Below, in pieces: positions 1 through 9,153 of a stretch of DNA of 64,000 nt. A program made the position numbers and the translations under genes. Source of the stretch: Bacteroidales bacterium (GTDB lineage Bacteria > Bacteroidota > Bacteroidia > Bacteroidales > UBA932). Location: NCBI GenBank assembly GCA_017438975.1, contig JAFRUH010000006.1:1-64000 (forward strand), read 5' to 3'. The stretch's first letter is position 1. Each line of letters starts with the position of its first letter. A model generated the notes under the pieces. That model did no database searches, had not been told where the DNA came from, and was given only the letters and a program-made list of their open reading frames with translations.

Positions 1-481
1 CGACGCCAACGGCATCCTGAACGTCTCCGCCCGTGACAAGGCGACAGGGAAGGAACAGCACATCCGGATCGAAGCCTCTTCCGGCCTCTCCGACGCGGAA
101 ATCCAGCGGATGCGGGACGAGGCGAAGGCCAACGAGGCCGCCGACAAGGCCGAGAAGGAGCGAATCGACAAGATCAACAACGCCGACGCCCTCTGCTTCC
201 AGGCCGAGAAGTTCCTCAAGGACAACGGAGACAAGGTACCCGCCAATGTCAAGGCTGATGTCGAAAGCAATGTCAACCTGCTGAAAGAAGCGGTCAAGAG
301 CCAGAACATTCCGGACATCGAACGGTACTCCGAGGCCCTCAACAAGGCGTTCGAGGCCATGTACCAGCAGAGCCAGCAGGCCCAGGGTCCGCAGGGCGGT
401 CCCCAGGGACCTTTCGGAGGCCAGGGCGGCCCGCAGGGCGGTCCTCAGAACGGCCCGGACCAGGGACCTGACGAGCAGTAA
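1..481 (+). CDS. dnaK: DnaK (Hsp70) chaperone, C-terminal fragment
   Basis: This is the 3' end of dnaK; the gene begins outside the window and the reading frame is open from base 2. The first residues, DANGILNVSARDK, match the end of the Hsp70 substrate-binding beta domain, and they are followed by the helical lid (SSGLSDAEIQRM onward). DnaK is the ATP-driven cytoplasmic folding chaperone. The last 30 or so residues form a low-complexity tail of Gly-Pro-Gln repeats ending PDEQ, in place of the acidic EEVD-like end seen in many DnaK proteins. The tail does not affect the assignment. The next gene starts 4 bases downstream, so the two may be cotranscribed. Confidence 0.93.
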   Translation, partial: DANGILNVSARDKATGKEQHIRIEASSGLSDAEIQRMRDEAKANEAADKAEKERIDKINNADALCFQAEKFLKDNGDKVPANVKADVESNVNLLKEAVKSQNIPDIERYSEALNKAFEAMYQQSQQAQGPQGGPQGPFGGQGGPQGGPQNGPDQGPDEQ

Positions 482-485
482 AGCC

Positions 486-1445
486 ATGAGGGTCGGTATC
501 GCCGGAACCGGGAAGATCATCCCGGAGGCCGTACAGGCCATGAAGGAAACAGGAATCCAGGTGGTTACCATCTGGGGACGGAATCCCGGGAAGGCTGCGC
601 AGTGCGCGCAGACTCTCGGGATTCCCGCCGTTTCCCCCAGCTATGACGCAATGCTTGAATCCGGGATCGATTTCGTCTATATCGGTCTTGTGAATTCGGT
701 CCATTACGAATATGCCGCCAGAGCGCTCCGGAAAGGGGTGAACGTCCTGCTGGAGAAGCCTTTCTGCCTGACATTCGAAGAGGCGAAATCGCTGTCGGAC
801 CTCGCCCGGGAGATGGGCCTGTACCTTTTCGAGACGATATCCAACCTGCACCTCCCGAACTGGGAGGCCGTCAAGGAGAGGATCCACGAGATCGCCCCCG
901 TCCGGTTTTTCAAGAGTGATTTCTCGCAGTATTCCTCCCGTTATGACGCCTACCTCCGGGGAGAAGTCGCCCCGGCTTTCGATCCCGCTTGCGGGGGCGG
1001 GGCGCTGACGGACCTCAACGTCTACAACCTGCACCTCGCCATCGACCTGCTGGGAAGGCCCGAATCGGTGGAATACCGCTGCAACCGGGGTTTCAACGGG
1101 GTCGACACGTCCGGAGCCGTCATCCTTCAGTACCCCGGATGCGTCGCGCTCTGCACGGCGGCCAAGGATTCCGGCGGTCCTTCCGGCGTGACGATCCAGG
1201 GAGAAAACGGATGGATCCGGATCGAAGGGATTCCGAGCACCTGCCCGTCCGTGGAAATCAGCGTACGGGGGAAAGAGCCCGAACGGTTCAACCTGAACCG
1301 GGACTGGCACCGTCTCTGCCACGAATTCGAAGCTTTCAAGAAGATGTTCGAAGACGGAGACTATGCCCGCATGCGAGCCCTCCTGACACTCAACACCCTT
1401 ACCGTCGTGGACGTCCTCGCCCGCTGCCGCACCCAATCATTCTGA
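486..1445 (+). CDS. Gfo/Idh/MocA family NAD(P)-dependent oxidoreductase
   Basis: A cytoplasmic sugar or polyol dehydrogenase-like protein of 319 residues, about the usual family length. The N-terminal Rossmann domain has the GTGKII nucleotide-binding loop (residues 7-12) and the family's EKP motif (EKPF, 90-93). The C-terminal alpha/beta domain has GGGALTDLNVYNLHLAIDLL, which contains the His expected near the active site. There is no signal peptide. The ATG lies 4 bases after the dnaK stop. The substrate cannot be read from sequence. The histidine phosphatase on the opposite strand and the alcohol dehydrogenase and symporter beyond it make a role in sugar, polyol or inositol metabolism possible, but that is inference. 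Confidence 0.88.
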   Translation: MRVGIAGTGKIIPEAVQAMKETGIQVVTIWGRNPGKAAQCAQTLGIPAVSPSYDAMLESGIDFVYIGLVNSVHYEYAARALRKGVNVLLEKPFCLTFEEAKSLSDLAREMGLYLFETISNLHLPNWEAVKERIHEIAPVRFFKSDFSQYSSRYDAYLRGEVAPAFDPACGGGALTDLNVYNLHLAIDLLGRPESVEYRCNRGFNGVDTSGAVILQYPGCVALCTAAKDSGGPSGVTIQGENGWIRIEGIPSTCPSVEISVRGKEPERFNLNRDWHRLCHEFEAFKKMFEDGDYARMRALLTLNTLTVVDVLARCRTQSF

Positions 1446-1460
1446 TCACACCGGCTCTCG

Positions 1461-1494
1461 GGCAAGGTCGAACTCTGGGCAGGGGGACCTTGCC
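1461..1494. terminator. Inverted repeat between convergent genes
   Basis: A perfect 9-base inverted repeat, GGCAAGGTC (1461-1469) and GACCTTGCC (1486-1494), with a 16-base loop sits between the convergent ends of the Gfo/Idh/MocA gene and the histidine phosphatase gene. Neither strand has a T-tract after it, so it is not a classical intrinsic terminator. It may be a shared 3' processing or termination hairpin. Confidence 0.4.
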
Positions 1495-1514
1495 GGGGAA
1501 ATACTCCCTGATTC

Positions 1515-1536
1515 AAAAAGGAAGAGCTATTTCTTC
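1515..1536 (-). terminator. Weak intrinsic terminator after the histidine phosphatase
   Basis: On the minus strand a 5-bp stem (GAAGA/TCTTC) overlaps the stop codon of the histidine phosphatase and is followed by CTTTTTG. The stem is short, so this is only a candidate 3' end for the long operon coming from 15854. Confidence 0.28.
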
Positions 1537-2858
1537 GGCGGGGCTTCGGTGGTGGCGATGATGCGGCGGGCAAGGTCGATGCGACCCTGGATGTAGGTGC
1601 GGAGGGCATTCCAGTCGTAATAGGGAGCGGTTTCCGACGGGATCGGGAAACGGATGTCGTTCTCGTTGTTCATGAACCGGACGAGGACATGTCCCCTGCG
1701 GTTGCGGTAGAAGATGAACTGGATGTTCGCGCCCATCGGGATGTTGAAGTCCTGCCAGAGATCCTTCGCATCGTGCGGGGACGGGGCGGGTGTCGACCAG
1801 CCCTCGATGCCCATCAGGGTCATGAAGGACATGATCGCGATGTCGTGTCCGAAACGGAGCCTGGCCACCCTTCCCTCAGCCATATCCTTGTCGTAGTCGT
1901 CCAGGATATCCTGCGCCAGGGTCCAGCAGAAAGCCCACTGACGGCCGCCCTGGATGTCATCGGGTCCCTTCGAGCAGAAGAAACGATAGCTGTCCGCTTC
2001 CCAGAGCAGACACTTTTCCTCAAACGTGAAAAGATCCCAGAAATTGAACTCGCTCTCCATGCACTGCGTCCCGCAGCAGAGATAGTAGAGCAGGATTTCA
2101 AGATCCATCGGATTTCCGAACCGGGAAACATAGTTCCAATCCTTGAAAAGGCGGCCGAAGAATACTTCCGGATCCGTGTTCTCACGGCACATTTGTTTGT
2201 AGGCATCCTGCCAGTAGGCATACTTGTTATTGTAGCCCTCATCCGTCGGAGTCACGTCCGGATTGTATTTGGAATGGGGATTCAGGAAGGCCATGTCCGC
2301 TTTTCGGACGGTCTTTCCGATCCGGAGGTCCGGATTGTTTCTTTTCAGCTGGTCGCAGAAATTGTCCATCGAAATGATGCACCTCGGCACATCGGTAGAC
2401 CGAGCGTCGATGGTCCGTTTCCCCCTGAATACCTGCGGATTGCGGTCTATCATCCGCTGCGCGATTCCCCGGTGCTCCCGGGCGCCCGCTTCAGTCAGGT
2501 CCCCTCCCCGTCCGTCGACCAGCGGGAACATCTTCAGGTACCGGTCGCAGAAGTCCTTCCCCTTTTCCGTCAGGGCATCGTCTTCCTTCGCCTTGAGGAG
2601 GATGTCCCGGATTTGCCGGAACTGGGAGTTGGAACTCAGGTACCGGGCGCCGTGACGGCCGTAATGACTGATATAGAAGGGCTTGTACCCTTTCGGAGCC
2701 GGAGCGCAGGGTCCGGGGTTCTCGTTGTAGAGATTGTAGATGCCGCCGGCTTTCAGGGGATCCGCGGCAATCTGCTCGAAAGCGGTCTGGGCTAGGGCGG
2801 TGAGGGAGAGAAGGGCCGCGGAAAAGGCCGTCAGCAGAAAACGGGTCAGGTTCTTCAT
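1527..2858 (-). CDS. Secreted histidine phosphatase, clade 2 (acid phosphatase/MINPP-like)
   Basis: A predicted exported phosphomonoesterase of 443 residues. A Sec signal peptide (MKNLTRFLLTAFSAALLSLTALA) is followed by the histidine-phosphatase signature RHGARY (68-73), whose His forms the phospho-enzyme. The C-terminal HD pair (338-339, in RFGHDIAIM) supplies the proton donor. The overall shape resembles the MINPP/phytase-like proteins of gut Bacteroidota, so phytate or other sugar phosphates are plausible substrates, but sequence alone does not settle this. It is the last gene of the minus-strand run from hppA, 11 bases after the alcohol dehydrogenase. If the run is one pathway, this enzyme would release a phosphate-free sugar or polyol for the symporter. 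Confidence 0.85.
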   Translation of the reverse strand: MKNLTRFLLTAFSAALLSLTALAQTAFEQIAADPLKAGGIYNLYNENPGPCAPAPKGYKPFYISHYGRHGARYLSSNSQFRQIRDILLKAKEDDALTEKGKDFCDRYLKMFPLVDGRGGDLTEAGAREHRGIAQRMIDRNPQVFRGKRTIDARSTDVPRCIISMDNFCDQLKRNNPDLRIGKTVRKADMAFLNPHSKYNPDVTPTDEGYNNKYAYWQDAYKQMCRENTDPEVFFGRLFKDWNYVSRFGNPMDLEILLYYLCCGTQCMESEFNFWDLFTFEEKCLLWEADSYRFFCSKGPDDIQGGRQWAFCWTLAQDILDDYDKDMAEGRVARLRFGHDIAIMSFMTLMGIEGWSTPAPSPHDAKDLWQDFNIPMGANIQFIFYRNRRGHVLVRFMNNENDIRFPIPSETAPYYDWNALRTYIQGRIDLARRIIATTEAPPKK

Positions 2859-2869
2859 AGCAAAGATAA

Positions 2870-3901
2870 TTACAGGTCTATCATCACTTTCATGCTGGTC
2901 TCGCGGTTGGCATCGATGAAGCGGTACGCTTCGGCATACTGCTCGAGAGGAAAACGGTTCGTGATGAGAGGCTCGAGCCGGATACGTCCGGCGGAGATCT
3001 CATCGACCGCCTTCAGGTAGTCTTCGTGCCGGTACATCATGGACCCGATCAGGTAGAGTTCATGCTCCCCGAGATAGAACATGCTCAGGGCGGGATCATG
3101 GGAATGGACCCCTACGATGATGACATCGCTCCCCTTTTCGATCGTTTCCATCAGGCTCCGGAGCGAGGATTCGACCCCGGCGCATTCGATTCCGACCTGA
3201 TACCCTTCCTCTCCGAAAAGAGACGGAAGCGCCTCTGCGATAGATGTTTTCGCGACATTAAGGGTATCTTTTACACCGCACTCGACCGCCTTCTGCAGCC
3301 GGAAATCGCTCACATCCGTGATCACGACTTTCTTCGCTCCGCGGGCGATGCAGAACTGGGCGACGAGGTTCCCGATCGTCCCGGCACCCGAGACGATGAC
3401 GTTCTTGCCCTTCAGTTCCCTCGGACGGGAGGTCGCATGGGCGGCCACGGCGACCGGTTCCACCATCGCCCCGAAGGTAAGGGAGACATTCTCCGGCAGG
3501 GCGACGACGCGGTCTTCCGTTACGACGAAATAGTCCTGCGCAGCTCCGTCGGCCTGGAAGGCCTGGACCCGGAGATGCTCGCAGACATTGTACTGGCCCC
3601 GACGGCAGGGATTGCATTTCCCGCAGACGAGCTGGGGACGGCAGGTGACTTTCTCTCCCGGACGGAACTTCGTCACTTCCGGACCGACGGCGGCGACGAC
3701 GCCGGAATACTCGTGGCCCTGCACGACCGGATACATCGTGCTCGGATGGGTCCCGTGATAGGAATGGATCTCGCTTCCGCAGATTCCGATATGCATGATA
3801 TCGAGCAGGATTTCATTCCCTTTCAAGTCTTCCGCCCTGGGGGCTTCGACATCCGGAAAGAAGAGGACTTCTCCGGGCTTTTGTAAAACGACACGTCTCA
3901 T
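2870..3901 (-). CDS. Zinc-dependent medium-chain alcohol/polyol dehydrogenase
   Basis: A cytoplasmic NAD(P)-dependent dehydrogenase of the sorbitol/idonate/threonine dehydrogenase group, 343 residues. Catalytic zinc ligands are visible as C41 (ICGSE) and H63-E64 (GHE), and the structural zinc lobe has Cys 93, 96, 99 and 107. A Rossmann loop with VSGAGTIGNLVAQF lies near residue 170. Its start codon overlaps the stop of the upstream symporter gene by 4 bases (ATGA), which implies translational coupling. The likely role is oxidation of the solute brought in by that symporter (inference). The exact polyol cannot be told. Confidence 0.88.
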   Translation of the reverse strand: MRRVVLQKPGEVLFFPDVEAPRAEDLKGNEILLDIMHIGICGSEIHSYHGTHPSTMYPVVQGHEYSGVVAAVGPEVTKFRPGEKVTCRPQLVCGKCNPCRRGQYNVCEHLRVQAFQADGAAQDYFVVTEDRVVALPENVSLTFGAMVEPVAVAAHATSRPRELKGKNVIVSGAGTIGNLVAQFCIARGAKKVVITDVSDFRLQKAVECGVKDTLNVAKTSIAEALPSLFGEEGYQVGIECAGVESSLRSLMETIEKGSDVIIVGVHSHDPALSMFYLGEHELYLIGSMMYRHEDYLKAVDEISAGRIRLEPLITNRFPLEQYAEAYRFIDANRETSMKVMIDL

Positions 3902-5454
3902 ATCTGTGATTTTTCAGGTTTTCCGGCATAGCATACAAAGAAACTGACAAGGCAGCCGATGGGCGCCCACCAGGTCCAGGCGATCGAGATCTTGTGGCCG
4001 AGCAGGGCCTCGGACAGCGGTCCGAGGACATAGGGCTGCATCAGCAGGACGATAAGGAGCCCGATCAGGAGGGAGGCGACGACGCTCCGGGTGTTGCCCC
4101 GGCGGGTGAAGAGGGCACAGACGAAAACGCCGCCCATTCCCGCATAGGAGAAGCACATGACCCCGGTCGCGAAATCGACGAGATTCAGCCCGCTCGCCTG
4201 CTGCATGACGGCCGTGACGATGGCGAAGGCCGTCAGGACGGCTCCCATCAGGGCCGCCATCTTCTTGGACGAGGCCATCCGGGCCTCGGCCGTCGTAACC
4301 TCATGGCCGCGTTCCTTCTTGATCGGCAAGTACAGGTCCGCCGTGAAACTGGAAGCCATCGAGTTGATCGCCGAATTGAAACTCGACAGGGCGGCCGCAA
4401 GGACGCCCACGATCATCAGGCCCCGCAGTCCGGTGGGGATGCTGTTCTTGATGTACTGCGGGAAGAGGTCCCGGGCGTCGGCGGCGAATCCGCAGAGTCC
4501 GGACGGATCGACGGCATTGTACTTGACCCAGAGAAGGAGGCCGATCGAAAGGAAGATCAGCACGATCGGAAGGCTCATGATCTGGGAATAGACAAGGGAG
4601 ACGCCGGCCTTGCGGACACTCTTGCAGGTGAGCTGGCGCTGGACGAAATCATGGTCGGTCGAGAACTGGACGATCTTGAAGACGGTCGCTCCGACGAGGG
4701 CGCCGATCAGGTTATAGGGGACGTCGAAGCGGAAAGAAGGATCGACCACCTGCAGTTTGCTGCCGCTTACCCACTCCCCTCCGGTCTTGACACGGCCATG
4801 GACCAGGCTCTGCCACATATCTCCGAAGGAGAAATCGGGGGTCATGGAGGCATAGACCATTCCGAGGGCGACGAGGCCCGTCCCGACGACCAGCAGGATC
4901 TGGATCGTATCGATCATGATCAGGCCCTTGATGCCCCCGGCCATGGTGTAGATGGTCGAAATGACACCCAGGATGATGATCGAGTACATCAGGAACTGGA
5001 ACTGGAGGGAGCCGTAGAGGATGACCGATACCGCGATTGCGGCGATGAAAAGGCGGGACCCGGACGTGAAGAGCTGGCCGAGCAGGAACATGACGCTGGT
5101 CCACCGCTTCGACTTCTCTCCGAAACGGTCCCCGATATAGCCGTAGATCGTGATGGTCCCGGCATTGTAGAGTTTCGGGAGGAAAAGCCAGGCCACGACA
5201 AGACCGCCGAAAACCGCCCCGATGCAGAGCATCAGATAGGTCAGGTTCGTATTGAAACCCAACTCCGGGGAGCCTACGAAGGTTCCGGCGCTGATGGATG
5301 TCCCCGTCGCGGCCAGGGCGACCATCCAGGTCGGCATCGAACGGCCGCCGAGGAAATAGTCCTCCAGGTCGCGGTTCCGCTTGGAGAAGAGAAAGCCGAG
5401 GCTCGTCAGGAGGAGCAGGAAAAAGAGAATGATGATCCAATCGATGGGAGACAT
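3898..5454 (-). CDS. Sodium:solute symporter (SSS/SLC5 family)
   Basis: An inner-membrane secondary transporter of 518 residues with about 13 hydrophobic segments and the typical SSS N-terminus (a first helix, then a basic loop and LEDYFLGGRSMPTWMVALAA). The region with GTSISAGTFVG matches the sodium-site helix of the family. It should import a sugar, polyol or organic acid with Na+. It lies 3 bases after the first FAD oxidoreductase and overlaps the dehydrogenase, so it belongs to the same transcript. The substrate is not predictable from sequence. Neighbouring enzymes suggest a carbohydrate or polyol. Confidence 0.9.
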   Translation of the reverse strand: MSPIDWIIILFFLLLLTSLGFLFSKRNRDLEDYFLGGRSMPTWMVALAATGTSISAGTFVGSPELGFNTNLTYLMLCIGAVFGGLVVAWLFLPKLYNAGTITIYGYIGDRFGEKSKRWTSVMFLLGQLFTSGSRLFIAAIAVSVILYGSLQFQFLMYSIIILGVISTIYTMAGGIKGLIMIDTIQILLVVGTGLVALGMVYASMTPDFSFGDMWQSLVHGRVKTGGEWVSGSKLQVVDPSFRFDVPYNLIGALVGATVFKIVQFSTDHDFVQRQLTCKSVRKAGVSLVYSQIMSLPIVLIFLSIGLLLWVKYNAVDPSGLCGFAADARDLFPQYIKNSIPTGLRGLMIVGVLAAALSSFNSAINSMASSFTADLYLPIKKERGHEVTTAEARMASSKKMAALMGAVLTAFAIVTAVMQQASGLNLVDFATGVMCFSYAGMGGVFVCALFTRRGNTRSVVASLLIGLLIVLLMQPYVLGPLSEALLGHKISIAWTWWAPIGCLVSFFVCYAGKPEKSQI

Positions 5455-5457
5455 AGG

Positions 5458-7281
5458 CTATATGCTTTCGATTTGTTTTGCGGTATTGTCGATAAGGGTA
5501 TAGAACTGGTTGTACTGTACATCGGTCCGGCCGGTTCCCCTCCGCATCAGCGCCCGGAGTTCCTCCATCCGGGAGGCGGGGATGTCACGGGGCAGGATTC
5601 CGTCCCGGATGCAGAGCCAGGCCGCCATGCCGACCACTTCCCCGACCATTCCCGACGTACGCGGGGCGTGGGTGGAGCCGAAAGCGACGTGGGTCACGCT
5701 GATCGTCCGTCCGGCCATCATCAGGTTCTCTATACCTTTAGCGCAGAAACAGCGCAACGGGATAGGATACGGGTCGACCGGGGTCGTCCGGCTTTCCGAA
5801 AGCCACTCGTCCCCGGGGAAATTCCGGCTGTTGTCCGTCCGCGGGAAATGCAGGTCGATATTCCAGGAAAGGCTCGCGGTTCCGTCTTCGTGGGGGATCT
5901 TTTTCAGGATATCCTGCTGGCGGAGGACATACTCTCCCCTGACCCGGCGGGTCTCGCGGCGGCCGAGGACATGGGAGACCCAGATAAGGTGGGTGCACTC
6001 CCAGTCTTCCTTCGCGGAATACCGGTTCTTGCAATAGGAGAAGGTCGAATAGGCGACGTACATGCCGTAGTCGCGCGTCTTTTCTGCATCGGCGACGGAA
6101 TCATAGTGCATTCCGACCTCCCAGGCGCCCGTGGAGCGATGGACCGGCTCGACGGTCAGTTCCCCGAGAGGGAGCCCCCAGTCGAAGCTGTCCGGGAAAG
6201 AGCAGGGAGTGTTGCGGACTTCGCAGTACCAGCCGATCGTTCCGCCCATATGCAGGGAATCCCGGGTTTCCGGAGCGAGGGATTCGCCGAATTCGCTCCG
6301 GGCTTCCCGTCCGGAAAGGCTCTCAGCCCCGGCGAGGGCAGCGAGGTTGCCGTCCCCGGTGCAGTCCGAAAAGACGTCTCCTGAAATCCGGATCAGGGTC
6401 TGTCCGGCAACTTCCATAGCGGTCACGGATACGACCCGGTCTCCGTTCCTTTCAGCCCCGACGACGCTGTACCCCGGGAAAAGGGTGATGTTCTTCTCCG
6501 CCAGGACGACCCGCATCTTGCGCTCATCCTCATAGTAATGGGCCCCGCGGGCATTCCCGCCGCGCTCCGGCCCGATCTCGTTCAGCATATAGCCGAGAGA
6601 GCCGTAGGGGGGGAGATTGATCATGCCGCCGAGGCCGAGACGGACCTCCGAAGAGTTGTTTCCGCCGAGGATGTACCGGTCATGGACGAGGGCTACCCGG
6701 GCTCCGAGGCGGGCGGCCGAAAGGGCCGCGCAGATGCCCGCGATGCCGCCTCCGACGACAACGAAATCGAAATGGCCCTTGTCTGCGGGCGTCTCCTCCC
6801 CGAGGAGGGAGCGCCGGAGGGCCCGGTATTCTTCCAGGGAATCCCCGGGAGCGGCCGCGTCGAGGGTCAAGAGGAGCGCATCGCAGCGGCCGTCGAACCC
6901 CGTCAGGTCACGGAGCGCTGCGGTATGGGCCCCTTTCCCGAAATGGCGGACGGAACCCTTCTGCCAATACCAGGCATCGGTCTCTCCCGTTCCGAAGACG
7001 GTTCCGTCGGCTTCCCCGTCGAGAAGGACCCGGAAAATGCCCGGCGTCGGGCCGTCGGACCAGGGTCGGGTCCAGTTCTTCGTCCGGACCCAAAGCGTGT
7101 AGTCTCCTTCTTCAGGGATGTCGAAGGTAGTGAAGGCATCTTTTCCGAGCGGAGTCCCGATGCCGTGGGCAAGCAGGTAGCTGGAGCCTGTCTGGGGAAT
7201 GAACTGCTGGTCTACGGTCCAGTCTCCCCTGTCCGTGAACCTCGTCGCGAGGAGCAGGACGCTGTTTTCTTTCGTGATCAT
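5458..7281 (-). CDS. FAD-dependent oxidoreductase with N-terminal beta-rich domain (copy 1)
   Basis: A 607-residue flavoprotein. Residues 1-165 look beta-rich and resemble a carbohydrate-binding fold (inference). The FAD domain starts with FVVVGGGIAG (glycine loop 177-182) and is followed by the GGNNSSEVR motif at 206-214, typical of the FAD_oxidored (PF12831) group. No signal peptide is seen, so it is probably cytosolic. It is a close paralogue of the next gene upstream (7283-9127) and of the exported copy at 23828-25723. The gene is 1 base from copy 2 and 3 bases from the symporter. Members of this family occur in carbohydrate-use loci, but I cannot assign a substrate. Confidence 0.85.
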   Translation of the reverse strand: MITKENSVLLLATRFTDRGDWTVDQQFIPQTGSSYLLAHGIGTPLGKDAFTTFDIPEEGDYTLWVRTKNWTRPWSDGPTPGIFRVLLDGEADGTVFGTGETDAWYWQKGSVRHFGKGAHTAALRDLTGFDGRCDALLLTLDAAAPGDSLEEYRALRRSLLGEETPADKGHFDFVVVGGGIAGICAALSAARLGARVALVHDRYILGGNNSSEVRLGLGGMINLPPYGSLGYMLNEIGPERGGNARGAHYYEDERKMRVVLAEKNITLFPGYSVVGAERNGDRVVSVTAMEVAGQTLIRISGDVFSDCTGDGNLAALAGAESLSGREARSEFGESLAPETRDSLHMGGTIGWYCEVRNTPCSFPDSFDWGLPLGELTVEPVHRSTGAWEVGMHYDSVADAEKTRDYGMYVAYSTFSYCKNRYSAKEDWECTHLIWVSHVLGRRETRRVRGEYVLRQQDILKKIPHEDGTASLSWNIDLHFPRTDNSRNFPGDEWLSESRTTPVDPYPIPLRCFCAKGIENLMMAGRTISVTHVAFGSTHAPRTSGMVGEVVGMAAWLCIRDGILPRDIPASRMEELRALMRRGTGRTDVQYNQFYTLIDNTAKQIESI

Positions 7282-7282
7282 A

Positions 7283-9127
7283 TTATCTGTCCTCCGCCTG
7301 GTGGCCGACCCGGTCGACCTGGTGATAGAACTGGGTGTAGGGAAGGTCGGTCCGGCCGGTTCCCTTCCGCATCAGTTCCTTCAAATCCTCGAAATAATCG
7401 GTATAGATGTCCCGCGGGAGCACGCCCCGCCTGGTGCAGACCGACGCGGCCATGCCGACGACTTCGCCCATCATGCCGCAGGTCCGCATGACCCGTATCG
7501 AACCGAAGGCGACATGGGTCACGCTGATGTCCCGGCCGGCCATGAACAGGTTCGGGACATCCTTCGAATAGAAGCACCGGTACGGGATCGGATACGGGTC
7601 GATCGGAGTCAGCCGTCCCACCGAGATCCAGGTCGCGCCGGGATAGCGCTCGGCGTTCTCGTCCATCGGATAGTGCTGGTCGATCCGCCAGGTCGTCGTA
7701 CAGGTCGCATCTTCGTGCGGAATATGGCGGAGCAAATCGTTTTCGGTCATGACATAATCGCCGATGATGCGGCGGGATTCCCGCTTGCCCGCGACGTGCG
7801 AGACCCAGACGAGATGGGTACAGAGCCAGTCCTCCTTGGCCGAATAGCGGTTCTTGCAATAGGAGAACGTCGAATAGGCGACATACATGCCGTAGTCCCT
7901 CACTTTCTCCGCATCCTCGACCTGGTCGTCGTCCATGCCGACCTCCCAGTACCAGTTCGCCCGGTGGACCGGTTCGACCGTGATCTCGTCCAGGGAAAGG
8001 CCCCATTCGGTGGCGTCCGGGAAATCGCAGGGGGTGTTCCAGTCCTCGCAATACCACTGCAGGGAGGCGCCCATCGTATAGCCGTCGGCCCGCTCCGGAG
8101 CGATCTTCTCGCCGTATTCGCTCCTCGCTTCGCGGCCCATCCGGGTTTCAGCGCCCGCCATGACGGCGAGATATGCATCTCCCGTGCAGTCCGCGAAGGT
8201 GTATCCGGTCAGGCGGATCCGGTCCTGGCGGGTCGCTTCGACCGCCGTAATCCACTTGATCCGTCCGTCCTCCATCCCAGCTTCCGTCACGGTATATCCG
8301 AGGAAGAGGGTGATGTTCTTTTCCGCACGGACGACGTCCATTTTCTTCCAGTCCATGTAATGGTGGGCGCCGCGGGCGTTTCCGATGCGTTCCGGCCCGA
8401 TCTCGTTGATCAGGTAGCCGAGGGACGGATAGGGATCGACATTGATCCGGCCGCCGAGGCCGACCCGGACTTCGGAAGAGTTGTTTCCTCCGAGGATGTA
8501 GCGGTCCTGGATCAGGGCCACCTTGAGGCCGAGGCGGGCGGAGGCGAGCGCCGCGCAGATGCCGGAGATCCCCCCGCCGACGACGACAAAGTCGAAATGG
8601 CCCTTGTCCACAGGCGTTTCCGGACCGAGGACGGAATGCCGGATCGTCCGGTACGCTTCCAGCGAGTCCTCCGGAACGGCCGGTTCGCGGGTCAGGAGGA
8701 TCGCGTCGCAGCGGCCGTCGAATCCCGTCAGGTCGTGGAGGGCGGCGGTATGGGCCCCTTTCCCGAGAGCATAGGTTCCGCCTTTCTGCCAGCACCAGTG
8801 AGGGGTAACCTCGCCGGTAGAGGCGCTCTTCCCGGTGCCGAAGGTTTCTCCGTCGGCCTTTCCGTCAAGGAGGACCTGGAAACGGCCGGGAGTCTCGGCT
8901 TCGGACCACCAGCGGGTCCAGTTCTTCGTCCGGACATAGAGCGTGTACTCCCCGTCTTCGGGGATTTCGAAGGTTGTCCGGGCGTCTTTTTCAAGCGGGG
9001 TCCCGATTCCGTGGGCCAGCAGGTAACTGGAGCCCGTCTGGATGACGAACTGCTGCTCTACGGTCCAGTCTCCCAGGTCCTTGAACCGGGTGGCGAGCAG
9101 CATGACTGAATTGGTGTTGTCTATCAT
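7283..9127 (-). CDS. FAD-dependent oxidoreductase with N-terminal beta-rich domain (copy 2)
   Basis: A 614-residue tandem paralogue of the following gene. The frame stays open far upstream into the MBOAT gene, but homology to copy 1 begins at ATG 9127 (MIDNTNSVMLLATRF against MITKENSVLLLATRF), so that start was chosen. The layout is the same: a beta-rich domain, then GGGISG at 184-189 and a GGNNSSEVR motif. Relative to copy 1 it has a short insertion near residue 100 (SASTGEVTPHW). No signal peptide is present. It sits 26 bases after the MBOAT stop. Tandem copies may form a heteromer or act on related substrates (inference). Confidence 0.85.
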   Translation of the reverse strand: MIDNTNSVMLLATRFKDLGDWTVEQQFVIQTGSSYLLAHGIGTPLEKDARTTFEIPEDGEYTLYVRTKNWTRWWSEAETPGRFQVLLDGKADGETFGTGKSASTGEVTPHWCWQKGGTYALGKGAHTAALHDLTGFDGRCDAILLTREPAVPEDSLEAYRTIRHSVLGPETPVDKGHFDFVVVGGGISGICAALASARLGLKVALIQDRYILGGNNSSEVRVGLGGRINVDPYPSLGYLINEIGPERIGNARGAHHYMDWKKMDVVRAEKNITLFLGYTVTEAGMEDGRIKWITAVEATRQDRIRLTGYTFADCTGDAYLAVMAGAETRMGREARSEYGEKIAPERADGYTMGASLQWYCEDWNTPCDFPDATEWGLSLDEITVEPVHRANWYWEVGMDDDQVEDAEKVRDYGMYVAYSTFSYCKNRYSAKEDWLCTHLVWVSHVAGKRESRRIIGDYVMTENDLLRHIPHEDATCTTTWRIDQHYPMDENAERYPGATWISVGRLTPIDPYPIPYRCFYSKDVPNLFMAGRDISVTHVAFGSIRVMRTCGMMGEVVGMAASVCTRRGVLPRDIYTDYFEDLKELMRKGTGRTDLPYTQFYHQVDRVGHQAEDR

Positions 9128-9153
9128 AATCAGATTGTATTGACACGCGAGGA

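Noticed and set aside
3994-6384. Long open frames on the strand opposite the symporter and FAD genes, and similar long frames across the window (for example 13527-15869 and 39480-41348)
   Set aside because: High GC removes stop codons from antisense frames. These translate to Arg/Gly/Asp/Glu-rich, repeat-poor sequence without domains, while the opposite strand has clear families.
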